Origin: Schistocerca nitens
Lineage: Eukaryota > Arthropoda > Insecta > Orthoptera > Acrididae
Direction of reading: 5' to 3'
Assembly: GCF_023898315.1 (NCBI RefSeq)
Contig: NC_064622.1
Location: forward strand, 356,047,234 to 356,111,233
DNA length: 64,000 nt
Each line of letters begins with the position of its first letter. Within the stretch, counting starts at the first letter, position 1. The notes beneath the pieces were generated by a model. The model searched no databases. It was not told the origin of the DNA and was given only the letters and a program-made list of their open reading frames with translations. This document shows, piece by piece, positions 44,929 to 53,689 of the stretch. Position numbers and translations under genes: made by a program.

Positions 44929-47775
44929 TCAAAAATGTCCAGGACGGAAGCTTGCGCGTGGAACGTGCCTCCTGGACGAGATGATGGGTGAAAACTCCGG
45001 AGCAGCATCCATAGGTGTCGTGGACCTGGGGGTGTGCTCCAGCGAGATGGGTCCCGGAGAAGGCGGTGTCGCGACTGGGGCCGGTTCCGGCATACCTGGA
45101 AGCGGTAGCGACGTCGGTGGCAGCAACATGCCCGGAAGATCGGCAGCAGCGACAGGACTGGCTTCTCGGGCTGGTGGAGACGAAAGAAGGGGCGGTGGCA
45201 CCGGCGTGGCCACCACTCGTGGGCGCATCTGGTCGTAATGGCGAACAACCATGCCATCGTCCGTACGTATTTCACAAAGCCGGCGGCCGCGAAGAGCCTG
45301 GACCACCCCTGGAATCCATTTAGGGTGAGATCCATACCCCCGTGCCCACACGTCGGCGCCCACCGGGTATTTTCCCGCACTAGGGGACACAGTACAAGGC
45401 CTGACAGGGTGAAGCAGGTGCAGTAGAGTGCGCGGTTGGCGGCCATGCAGGAGTTCAGCAGGGCTGCGATCACCCAGAGGCGTGAAGCGATAAGAACTCA
45501 GAAATTGCAACAGAGCGTCATCTGTGGAAAAATCACTAAGGAATTTTTTCATTTGGCTTTTGAAAGTGCGAACAAGGCACTCGACCTCCCCATTCGATTG
45601 CGGATGGAAGGGCGGTGCTGTAACATGGTGAATCCTTTGTCCAGTACAAAAATCACGGAAGGCCTGCGAAGAGAACTGAGGGCCATTGTCCATGACAATC
45701 GTGGATGGAAGACCTTCTAGCGCAAAGATTTTGGACAAAGCCAGCGTCGTCGCCGCTGTGGTGGGCGACGGACATCGAACGACAAACGGAAACTTTGAGA
45801 AGGCGTCAATCAACAGTAGCCAATAAGTGCCGAGGAAGGGGCCGGCAAAGTCGGCGTGCACCCGTTCCCATGGCTGCGCCGGATCAGGCCACGGAGAGGG
45901 CATAGTACGAGGTGCAGCCAGTTGTTGAACACACTGATCACACGCAGCGACCATGTGGGCGATGTCCGAATCAATACCGGGCCAATAAACGTGCCTGTGG
46001 GCCAGGGACTTAGTCCGAGAAATCCCCCAATGGCCTTCATGCAATAGTTTGAGAACAGCTTTGCGAAGAGAGGCTGGCACCACGACCCATGGAGATGCGC
46101 CATCCGTGGCCAGAAGAACAGCACCCTCACAAACAGACAGACGAAGGCGCAAGGCATGGTAGTTGCGAAGGGGATCCGATGCCCGGCCCTTGGTCCTGCC
46201 CGGCCAACCCCGTTGAACAAAACCGATCACCTGATGCAGGACCGGGTCCCGCGCAGTAGCCGACGCGACCCGCGAACCTGTAAGTGGAAAACCCTCGACC
46301 GCACGACGTTCTTCCTTATCAATGTGGAAACAGAGTAGTTCATCTCGATCGAAAACCGGGTCGGGGCCCATCGGAAAACGCGACAACGTGTCAGCGTTGG
46401 CGTGCTGGGCCGTGGGGCGATAGTGAATCTCATAGTGAAAACGAGACAAGTATAAGGCCCAACGTTGCAGGCGGTGAGCTGCCTTATCCGGAAGCGACGC
46501 CGAAGGGCTGAACAGAGAGACCAGCGGCTTGTGGTCGGTGATGAGGTGAAACTTAGAACCATACAAAAAACCGCTGAACTTTTTTAGAGCATAAATGATA
46601 GCGAGCGCCTCCTTTTCGATTTGAGAGTAACGCCGTTGGGCATCATTGAGGGTCTTGGAAGCGTAGGCGATGGGTCGTTCCGACCCATCCTCATACCGAT
46701 GGGCGAGAACAGCCCCTAGGCCATACTGTGACGCGTCAGTCACCAGAACCAAGTGCTGACCTGGACGGAATGTGGCAAGACAAGGCGCAGACTGCAAATG
46801 AGCCTTCAGGCGGACAAAAGCCTGCTCAGACTCGTCGGACCAACAGAAAGGAATGTTTTTGCGTAACAGCTGATGCAGAGGATGAGCCACTGCCGCCGCG
46901 GATGGAATGAATTTGTGATAATAAGCAACCTTGCCGAGAAACGCCTGAAGTTCTTTGACCGTAGACGGCCGGGGTAGAGCGGTAATAGCCGCAACGTGCT
47001 GTCGTAGAGGACGTATACCCTCACGGGACAAGTGGAAACCAAGATACACAATGGAGGGTTGGAAAAACTGTGACTTGTCCAGATTGCACTTCAACCCAGC
47101 TGAATGCAGGACCCGAAACAGTGAACGCAAATTGCGAAGGTGCTCCTCAGTGGAGGCCCCCGTGACAACAATGTCATCCAGGTAGTTGATGCAGCCGGGA
47201 ACGGAAGCCGTGAGCTGTTCCAAAAACCGCTGAAAAATGGCTGGCGCGCTAGCGACGCCAAATGGTAACCGCTGGTACTGATACAACCCACAAGGAGTGT
47301 TGATGACGAGAAATTCCTTGGAAGACGCATCCAATGGCAACTGATGGTACACCTCCGATAAGCCAAGTTTGGAAAAGAACTGGCCCCCAGCGAGCTTGGT
47401 AAATAACTCCTCAGGACGGGGAAGAGGATAAGTGTCAATGAGGCTCTGAGCGTTGACAGTGGCTTTAAAATCACCGCACAATCGCAGACTCCCGTTTGGC
47501 TTAGAAACTACCACGATGGGCGATGCCCATTCGCTGGAGGTAACAGGAAGGAGAATCCCTGAAGCTGTTAACCTGTCGATCTCAGCCTTGACAGGCGCAT
47601 GCAACGCCATCGGAATAGGGCGTGCCTGGAAAAACTTAGGGCGAGCTGTAGGTTTAAGAGTAATGTGGGCTTCAAAATCCTTGGCCCGACCCAGACCAGC
47701 AGAGAACACGGACGAGAATTCAGAACACAATCCAACCAGTTGTTGATACGGAATATCCTCAGATATGAGGTGCAC
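44929..47775 (-). CDS. Gypsy pol: reverse transcriptase, RNase H, integrase (948 codons)
   Basis: Open from GTG 47775 (no ATG) to the stop at 44929. Residues about 45-220: RT with GILLPVTSSEWASPIVVV, SLRLCGDF, YQYQRLPFGVASAPAIFQR and the catalytic INYLDDIVVTG. Motif A reads KLGLSEVYHQLPL where the family has DLS, so the first catalytic Asp is Gly. Residues about 330-440: RNase H (VTDASQYGLGAVLAH, SQIEKEALAI, ITDHKPL). Residues about 575-620: integrase H2C2 zinc-binding part (HWGISRTKSLAH...CDQC). Residues about 630-780: integrase core (HADFAGPF, VMDNGPQFSSQ, NGEVECLVRTFK). A Pro-rich tail follows. No chromodomain is evident. It must be expressed by frameshift from gag-protease, or is cut off from it by a mutation near 47800. 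Confidence 0.93.
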   Translation of the reverse strand: MHLISEDIPYQQLVGLCSEFSSVFSAGLGRAKDFEAHITLKPTARPKFFQARPIPMALHAPVKAEIDRLTASGILLPVTSSEWASPIVVVSKPNGSLRLCGDFKATVNAQSLIDTYPLPRPEELFTKLAGGQFFSKLGLSEVYHQLPLDASSKEFLVINTPCGLYQYQRLPFGVASAPAIFQRFLEQLTASVPGCINYLDDIVVTGASTEEHLRNLRSLFRVLHSAGLKCNLDKSQFFQPSIVYLGFHLSREGIRPLRQHVAAITALPRPSTVKELQAFLGKVAYYHKFIPSAAAVAHPLHQLLRKNIPFCWSDESEQAFVRLKAHLQSAPCLATFRPGQHLVLVTDASQYGLGAVLAHRYEDGSERPIAYASKTLNDAQRRYSQIEKEALAIIYALKKFSGFLYGSKFHLITDHKPLVSLFSPSASLPDKAAHRLQRWALYLSRFHYEIHYRPTAQHANADTLSRFPMGPDPVFDRDELLCFHIDKEERRAVEGFPLTGSRVASATARDPVLHQVIGFVQRGWPGRTKGRASDPLRNYHALRLRLSVCEGAVLLATDGASPWVVVPASLRKAVLKLLHEGHWGISRTKSLAHRHVYWPGIDSDIAHMVAACDQCVQQLAAPRTMPSPWPDPAQPWERVHADFAGPFLGTYWLLLIDAFSKFPFVVRCPSPTTAATTLALSKIFALEGLPSTIVMDNGPQFSSQAFRDFCTGQRIHHVTAPPFHPQSNGEVECLVRTFKSQMKKFLSDFSTDDALLQFLSSYRFTPLGDRSPAELLHGRQPRTLLHLLHPVRPCTVSPSAGKYPVGADVWARGYGSHPKWIPGVVQALRGRRLCEIRTDDGMVVRHYDQMRPRVVATPVPPPLLSSPPAREASPVAAADLPGMLLPPTSLPLPGMPEPAPVATPPSPGPISLEHTPRSTTPMDAAPEFSPIISSRRHVPRASFRPGHF

Positions 47776-49061
47776 ATCATCATCAATGGAGAACCCGAAA
47801 ACTGGAAAGCATCATAACCGAACAGGTTTTCCGTTCCCGCATGATCCACCACATAAAACGTGAGGGGCCTAACAACAGACTTGTAGGCAGTGGAAGCATC
47901 AAACTGGCCAACGATAGGAATTTTCTGCTTATTATAAGTTCGCAGATTTCGCGTAACGGGAGACAAGGGAGGGGAGCCCAACTCCAAATACGTGCGAGAA
48001 TTAATGAGAGTTACTGCAGAGCCCGTGTCCACTTGCATGCGAATGTCTTTATCCAGATCACGAACAGTAACAAACAACTTATTTGTTTGAGAAAGCACAC
48101 AGTTAACATCCATGTCCGATGCCTCGTCCTCGTCGACAGGAGCTTTAGGGGACTGACACACAGAAGCAATGTGGCCTTTTTTCCTACAGGAATTACACGT
48201 GGCCCAACATTTTGGACACGCGGCCCTGTCATGCTGTACGAAACAACGTGGACAAGAAGGAAATGCGGAACGAACCTGCTTCTGTGGTTGCTGTTTTCGC
48301 TGCGAGTGTGGGGGCCCCACGCGACATTGTTGACGCGAGTGAACCGCCGCCACATTGTCGTTCCCCTGTGAAACAGGCAAATTGTCCGCGTCGAAAGCGG
48401 TCTGTACAGCGCCCACATCACACCACGCGTCTATTTGCGCACCAGCAGCGTGAGACACTTCAAAAGATTGAGTGATGCTGAGAACTTCCGACAACGATGG
48501 GTTTGGCAGTTGTAAGGCACGTTGCCGAACTTCTTTATCAGGAGCAAGCCATAGAATAGCGTCCCGAACCATTGAATCAGCATAAGACTCATGATGACTG
48601 TCCGTGACAAACTGACATTTCCTACTCAGACCGTGTAATTCCGCCGCCCAAGCCCGGTAAGATTGATGGGGCTGTTTACGACACCGGTAGAACGCCACGC
48701 GGGCAGCAACGATGTGGGTGTTTTTTCGGTAATAGTTAGACAATAATTCACACATTTCTTGGAAGGACAGAGAGGCAGGTTCCCGCAGAGGGGCTAACTG
48801 AGAGAGCAGCTGATAGATCCGTGGGGAAATCCAAGATAGAAATAACGACTTACACATAGGAGCGTCGACAACGCCGAAAGCCAAGAAGTGTTGCCGCAAA
48901 CGTTTCTCATAATCCTCCCAGTCTTCAGCGGCCTCGTCGTAAGGAGGGAACGGAGGCGGAGAAGAGGAAGACAGACGATGAGTAAGCGACGTCGACAACG
49001 CCTGAATATCAGCCGTCAGCTGTGTTTGTTGTTCAATGAGCGCTTGCATAAACTGTTCCAT
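47568..49061 (-). CDS. Gypsy gag and protease
   Basis: The first ATG is at 49061 (MEQFMQALIEQQTQLTADIQ); the frame is open a little further upstream from a GTG. The gag capsid-like region (WEDYEKRLRQHFLAFGV, LLSNYYRKNTHIVAARVAFY, YRAWAAELHGLSRKC) is followed by two zinc-binding motifs (CPRCFVQHDRAAC and CNSCRKKGHIASVC, the latter a CX2CX4HX4C knuckle). The aspartic protease follows with active site MQVDTGSAVTLIN. At about 47800 the family sequence continues in the pol frame; codons from there to 47568 are out-of-frame readthrough. Gag packages the RNA; the protease matures the polyprotein. Confidence 0.9.
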   Translation of the reverse strand: MEQFMQALIEQQTQLTADIQALSTSLTHRLSSSSPPPFPPYDEAAEDWEDYEKRLRQHFLAFGVVDAPMCKSLFLSWISPRIYQLLSQLAPLREPASLSFQEMCELLSNYYRKNTHIVAARVAFYRCRKQPHQSYRAWAAELHGLSRKCQFVTDSHHESYADSMVRDAILWLAPDKEVRQRALQLPNPSLSEVLSITQSFEVSHAAGAQIDAWCDVGAVQTAFDADNLPVSQGNDNVAAVHSRQQCRVGPPHSQRKQQPQKQVRSAFPSCPRCFVQHDRAACPKCWATCNSCRKKGHIASVCQSPKAPVDEDEASDMDVNCVLSQTNKLFVTVRDLDKDIRMQVDTGSAVTLINSRTYLELGSPPLSPVTRNLRTYNKQKIPIVGQFDASTAYKSVVRPLTFYVVDHAGTENLFGYDAFQFSGSPLMMMCTSYLRIFRINNWLDCVLNSRPCSLLVWVGPRILKPTLLLNLQLALSFSRHALFRWRCMRLSRLRSTG

Positions 49062-49108
49062 GTCTGCCCTGACACGAACACCCAAGTCCACAACGCAGGA
49101 AAAAAAAT

Positions 49109-49125
49109 ATCCGACCTCGTCGCCA
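49109..49125 (-). promoter_or_regulatory. Probable primer-binding site
   Basis: The minus strand reads TGGCGACGAGGTCGG starting three bases after the 5' LTR. TGG is the expected start of a tRNA-complementary site. I cannot assign the tRNA without a search. Confidence 0.65.
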
Positions 49126-49128
49126 AAA

Positions 49129-49362
49129 TGTTATAACCTTTAATCACTAATAATTTGCGTGGATATGCACAAGTAGAAACACTAGCGGGCTACATACTAC
49201 TAACTCCGTATCTGTCATTCGACTGCCGTGCCGTGACATGTGGCCGGCGCCGTTCATAGCCAGGTGGCGCTCCCGCGCTTGGCCGAGCTGCGGAGCGCCT
49301 CTATCGCCGTGTTCGCGTACTGACGTAGCGGCACTTTTAAATGTCGTGGCACTGTCACAACA
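49129..49362 (-). repeat. 5' LTR of the gypsy element
   Basis: 234 bp, identical in length to the 3' LTR, 8 substitutions by my reading, same TG...CA ends. Confidence 0.95.
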
Positions 49363-49433
49363 GTATTGATCTCGGATTTCCAGCCGGATGTAGTCTTTCA
49401 GAGATCTGCCAAAATTGTTTTCGGGGCTTATCA

Positions 49434-49607
49434 TATCACCCTTCCTATATCTTCATTTATTTCCTCTTCTCTTTCTATAGTGTTACCTTCAAGTATGTCC
49501 TATAGTCAAGTATGCTTCTAAAGCCTTTCATTTTTGTCCAACCAATCCTGCTTCGCCAGTTTTCACTTACTGTCAGTCTCAATTTTTTTTCTTGTCTGTT
49601 TAATCTT

Positions 49608-49646
<39 letters not shown>

Positions 49647-49980
49647 CGTCAATTTCATTCAGTGTCTCATTTGTTATCTAAGGGTTTCCATTGGGCCTTG
49701 CCTCTTTGATCCTTCATCTCTCAAGGCTATCCATTTGTCTTCCATTTCAGGCAATAGTTGTCTGAATTTTTTCATTGAAACTCTCAACAACCCCAGGTTA
49801 TTTAAACTTATCCATCTCCTGTCTCTTTAATTTCCTGCATTCGTGCAGTTTTTTAGTTTTAATCTGCTGTTCATAACTAATAAATTATGGTCAAAGTCCT
49901 TTTCTGCCACTGGAAATGTTTTGCATTTTAAATATTCTGTGTCTTACCATTACGCAATGTATTTGGAAGTTTCTGGTGTC
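49434..49980 (-). mobile_element. Old RTE LINE fragment (endonuclease/linker part)
   Basis: Corresponds to about 40060-40800 of copy 1 with internal deletions. Shared strings include ATCTGC[A/T]GTTCATAAC and CTGGAAATGT. A T30 run (49612-49641) has expanded inside it. No coding capacity. Confidence 0.75.
49612..49641 (+). repeat. Poly-T run
   Basis: About 30 T inside the old RTE fragment. Confidence 0.9.
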
Positions 49981-50443
49981 TGTCTACTGCTGTGAAAAAA
50001 AGTACTGTTAACATCCCATTATTTCTAAAAACACAGTTAAAGGAGCCACACAAATCAGAAGAGGGTTGTTTATTATCAAAATTGTTTTAACACGCCATTA
50101 CCAAATTGTCATGAAGATTCTGCACCTCAACAACAGTATAGTTTTTGTTCATACTGCTCTCGCGTGTCCAGGCAGGTACAGTTGTTTCCATAACATATTT
50201 TGGCAGCATACCTTGCCATAATCTTCAGGTGATAGTTGTAGAATAAGTGCCTTCATTACTGCACACCTCCTGTATACTCTCATCACTCCCCATCTCTTCC
50301 TTCTCAGTCACAAGCTGTTGAGCTCATGTTGAGTGGGGTGTGTGACTGGGTAGCAAGAAGGACAACAATAAGAATATAAAGGAGGTGTAACATAGTGAAT
50401 ACACTCATTCTACAAGTATCACCTGGAGGTAAGATACACTGTA
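49981..50443. other. Spacer
   Basis: Nothing recognised. Confidence 0.4.
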
Positions 50444-50691
50444 GAAATATCGTAAGATATATTAATTGGACAAAATACTCTCAGACTTCAAGAAAAATGG
50501 AAAAACTGGTAGAAACTGACCTTGGAAAAGATCAGTTTGGGTGGAGAAGCATAGGAACATGTGAGGCTATACTGAATGTACAATATTATAATATTGACTG
50601 AAGAAATGGAAGTCTACATTTGTAGCATTTTTAGATTCAAAGAAAGCTTTTGAGAATGTTAACTGGAATGCACTCTTTGAAATTCTGAATG
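50444..50691 (+). mobile_element. Old plus-strand RTE LINE fragment, left part (host of a nested RTE)
   Basis: Reads MEKLVETDLGKDQFGWRSIG and FESVN-type sequence matching RT of copy 2 at about 55595-55800. It resumes at 51987-52008 (GGGGGTAAAATATAGG against GCAGGAGTAAAATACAAGG). The interruption is the minus-strand RTE at 50692-51976. Confidence 0.75.
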
Positions 50692-51976
50692 TTGTTGTTG
50701 TTGTGGTCTTCAGTCCAGAGACTGGTTTGATGCAGCTCTCCATGCTACTCTATCCTGTGCAAGCTTCTTCATCTCCCAGTAGCTACTGCAACCTACATCC
50801 TTCTGAATCTGTTTAGTGTATTCATCTCTTGGTCTCCCTATATGATTTTTTTCCCCAAACGCCGCCCTCCAATTCTAAATTGGTGATCCCTTGATGCCTC
50901 AGAATATGCCCTACCAACCGATCCCTTCTTCTAGCCAAGTTGTGCCACAAATTTCTCTTCTCCCCAATTCTATTCAATACCTCCTCATTAGTTATGTGAT
51001 CTATCCATCTAATCTTCGGCATTCTTCTGTAGCACCACATTTCGAAAGCTTCTATTCTCTTCTTGTCTAAACTATTTATCCTCCACGTTTCACTTCCATA
51101 CACGGCTACACTCCATACAAATACTTTCAGAAACAACTTCCTGACACTTAAATCTATATTCGATGTTAACAAATTTCTCTTCTCCAGAAACGCTTTCCTT
51201 GCCATTGCAGTCAACCTTTTATATCCTCTCTATTTTGCTCCCCAAATAGCAAAACTCATTTACTTCTTTAAGTGTCTCATTTCCTAATCTAATTCCCGCA
51301 GCATCACCCGATTTAATTCGACTACATTCCATTATCCTCATTTTGCTTTTGTTGATGTTCATCTTATATCCTCCTTTCAAGACCATGTCCATTCTGTTCA
51401 GCTGCTCTTCCAGGTCCTTTGCTGTCTCTGAGAGAATTACAATGTCATTGGTGAACCTCAAAGTTTTTATTTCTTCCCTATGGATTATAATTCCTACTCC
51501 GAATTTTTGTTTTGTTTCCTTTACTGCTTGCTGAATATACAGATTGAATAACATCGGGGGATAGGCTACAACCCTGTCTCACTCCCTTCCCAACCACTGC
51601 CTCCCATTTCATGCCCCTCGACTCTTGCAACTGTCATCTGGTTTCTGTACAAATTGTAAATAGCCTTTCGCTCCCTGTATTTGGTCCCTGCCATCTTTAG
51701 AATTTGAAAGAGAATATTCCAGTCAACATTGTCAAAAGCTTTCTCTAAGTCTACAAATGCTAGAAACGTAGGTTTGCCTTTCCTTAATCTATTTTCTAAG
51801 ATAAGTCGTAGGGTCAGTATTGCCTCACGTTTTCCAACATTTCTACGGAATCCACACTGATCTTCCCCGAGGTCAGCTTCTACCAGTTTTTCTATTCGTC
51901 TGTAAAGAATTCGTGTTAGTATTTTGCAGCCGTGGCTTATTAAACTGATAGTTTGGTAATTTTCACATCTATCAAC
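50692..51976 (-). mobile_element. 5'-truncated RTE LINE (copy 4) with 10-bp TSD
   Basis: Minus-strand RTE 3' half, from the ACAACAACAA end at 50692 to the middle of the RT (about SHGCKI at 51930). The flanks ATTCTGAATG at 50682-50691 and 51977-51986 are an exact duplication. RT motif C reads LRFTNDIVIL in place of LRFADDIVIL (Ala and first Asp changed); frameshifts near 51220 and 51560. Copies of the C-terminal ETWRINSLDKKR and LVGHILRHQG remain readable. Confidence 0.9.
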
Positions 51977-52004
51977 ATTCTGAATGTAATGGGGGTAAAA
52001 TATA

Positions 52005-52320
52005 GGGAATCTCTCTTAGACTGCACATACAAGATTTTCTCCAGAATCCTATAAGAGAGCATCAAAGAGCAACTAGAGGCAGAATTAGGTGAATGCCAAG
52101 GAGGCTTCAGACCTTGGAGAAGCTGTGCAGAACAGATCATCACTTTAAAATTAGCCATAGCATATTACAAGAAATGAAATAAGCCTCTTGTAATAACCTT
52201 CGTGGACTTTAAAAAAGCATCAGACTGTATTCACAGACGTACAATGTTAAAAATCTTAAGAAATTTCGGGCTCCATACAAAATTAATCAAATTGATAGAA
52301 CTCACCTTAATCAGCACTGT
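52005..52320 (+). pseudogene. Fragment of a second LINE lineage (RT fingers/palm)
   Basis: One frame with two stops reads SLLDCTYKIFSRIL, IKEQLEAELGECQGGFRPWR, CAEQIITLKLAIAYY, then LVITFVDFKKASDCIHRRTM (motif A; the Asp of VDF is present) and LKILRNFGLHTKLIKLIELT. The sequence differs from the RTE copies around it. It joins the old RTE fragment directly at about 52008, so one truncated element sits against another. Confidence 0.75.
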
Positions 52321-52351
52321 CAAATATCACACCAATGTAACTTTTTATGTG

Positions 52352-52600
52352 CAAAATAATTAGGCACTGAAAAGATAAACTTTTTGACATCTAGTTTGTC
52401 TTCCTATTGACTGCTGTTGTCAAAATGTCCAAAATTTTTTATTTGAAGAAGACTGTTTTTAAAGTCAAGTTTCATACCTATGCCACCTTTTTTACACAAA
52501 ATAGCTAGGCCCTGAAGGGCTGAACTTTTTGACACTTCATTTCTGTAGTTAACAGCAACTGTTTGTCATATGTTACAGTTTTCCCTCAAATCACTAATTA
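52352..52600 (+). repeat. Two imperfect direct repeats, 145-bp period
   Basis: CAAAATAATTAGGCACTGAA at 52352 and CAAAATAGCTAGGCCCTGAA at 52497, each followed by AACTTTTTGACA. They lie just outside the left end of the long-TIR transposon. Origin unknown. Confidence 0.6.
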
Positions 52601-52607
52601 GGTTTTT

Positions 52608-53087
52608 GGGTCAATCCAAATGAAGTGGTCCAATAAAAGTTGGATGCTTGGCCATATTTTAATTTTTTTATATGTGATTACCCTATAATTGAGAAGTTCA
52701 AAACAGTTTTTTTAAAAAAATTATCAGTCACTTTTACTGAATGGCTGCCATTTTCGTTTGTAAGCAGACAACGATGTTTCAATTTAGAGACGTTAGCAAA
52801 AATATGAATATCTCTGTACTGGGTTAAGTTACAGCATTGAGCAAGAACACTTACAAATGTTTCCTTAATTTTTTATGAATTTTGGAAATTTGAAAATTTT
52901 CGTTATTTGTAAGGTTTGGGGTTTGTTATATCAAATGGGACTGAATATAAAAATATGATTTTTGCACAGTTTGCACACCTATATAATAGCAATGTACTGT
53001 AAAAATTTCAACATTGATATCTGACTGTGAACCAAGATATAATTTTTTGGAAATGAGATAATTCACGTTACTCTACAACTGATCTTA
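52608..53087 (+). repeat. Left terminal inverted repeat (480 bp)
   Basis: Matches the reverse complement of 59220-59933 over its full length, except for a block of about 215 bp present only on the right (about 59475-59690). Confidence 0.88.
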
Positions 53088-53318
53088 TGGCTGTTGCCTG
53101 TTCATGTGTGATATTTGCGGGATATAATCAATTATTGTTGAAGAAAGGTACTGAATTATATACAAAAAGTGGAAACATCACTGAAATTAACATTTATTTT
53201 ATTTTGACATACTTAAAATAAATATTTTCAATTAACATCCTTCGAGATGTGACTGTTTCAAAACCTGGTGGTGAATGTTAAGAACACTTATTTCTTCATA
53301 CAGCTTCTGTAATATAGA

Positions 53319-53674
53319 CTAAGACCTCCCAGTTGCTGTGGTAAGTTCAAGGACTGAAAGTTTCCTTAAAACATTTTTCATTGGTATCCAAACTTTGTCA
53401 CTGGTAGATTTCTTGAATGATGTTCTTGGACCAGCAAGGTGGTAAAAATGCACAAAAATATCATTGTTTTCCAAACTTATTCTTTCAACCTCTGCAAGCC
53501 ACCACTGCCCATCATACACACATGCCACTATGTCATTCAACGTTAAAGACAGAAATGTAAATTTACTGACACAATTATCCTCATACATTTCGGTTTCTGA
53601 CGTTACATACATCGAACTAAGTTTTCTGCAATGCCAAGGAATTTGTGGAAATGCCTTGTTCGTTTTATTGCTTT
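53319..53674 (-). pseudogene. C-terminal part of the long-TIR transposon protein (Tudor-like module)
   Basis: Minus strand. After TRHFHKFLGIAENLVRC a one-base frame change leads into the frame starting at 53612: MYVTSETEMYEDNCVSKFTF, then VACVYDGQWWLAEVERISLE, a block ending FYHLAGPRTSF, DKVWIPMKNVLRKLS and a final ATGRS stop. The order 'Y-D-x-x-WW-x-x-x-V......V.F.H..GP..F.W....D..W.P...IL' is a small beta-barrel pattern resembling Tudor/chromo-barrel folds, and it ends the related proteins I know in arthropods. The reading comes directly after the RTE insertion point (53690), so it belongs with 56832-58645. Confidence 0.7.
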
Positions 53675-53689
53675 ACAGCTTTCAAATCT

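Larger units (their letters stand above)
44579..49362 (-). mobile_element. Ty3/gypsy LTR retrotransposon, nearly complete
   Basis: Minus-strand element of 4,784 bp: 5' LTR 49129-49362, primer-binding site, gag with protease, pol (RT, RNase H, integrase), polypurine tract, 3' LTR 44579-44812. The host duplication GTATT occurs at 44574-44578 and 49363-49367. LTRs are both 234 bp and differ at 8 positions by my reading (about 3.4%), so the insertion is moderately young. pol order PR-RT-RH-IN is that of Ty3/gypsy. There is no env-like ORF. Confidence 0.95.

Noticed and set aside
44688..49136. Plus-strand open frames of 60-176 codons over the gypsy element
   Set aside because: They lie opposite gag and pol and show only reverse-frame composition (Arg/Pro-rich), no domains.
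44574..49367. An env gene or endogenous retrovirus
   Set aside because: No third ORF exists between integrase and the 3' LTR; the layout is that of a Ty3/gypsy retrotransposon without env.
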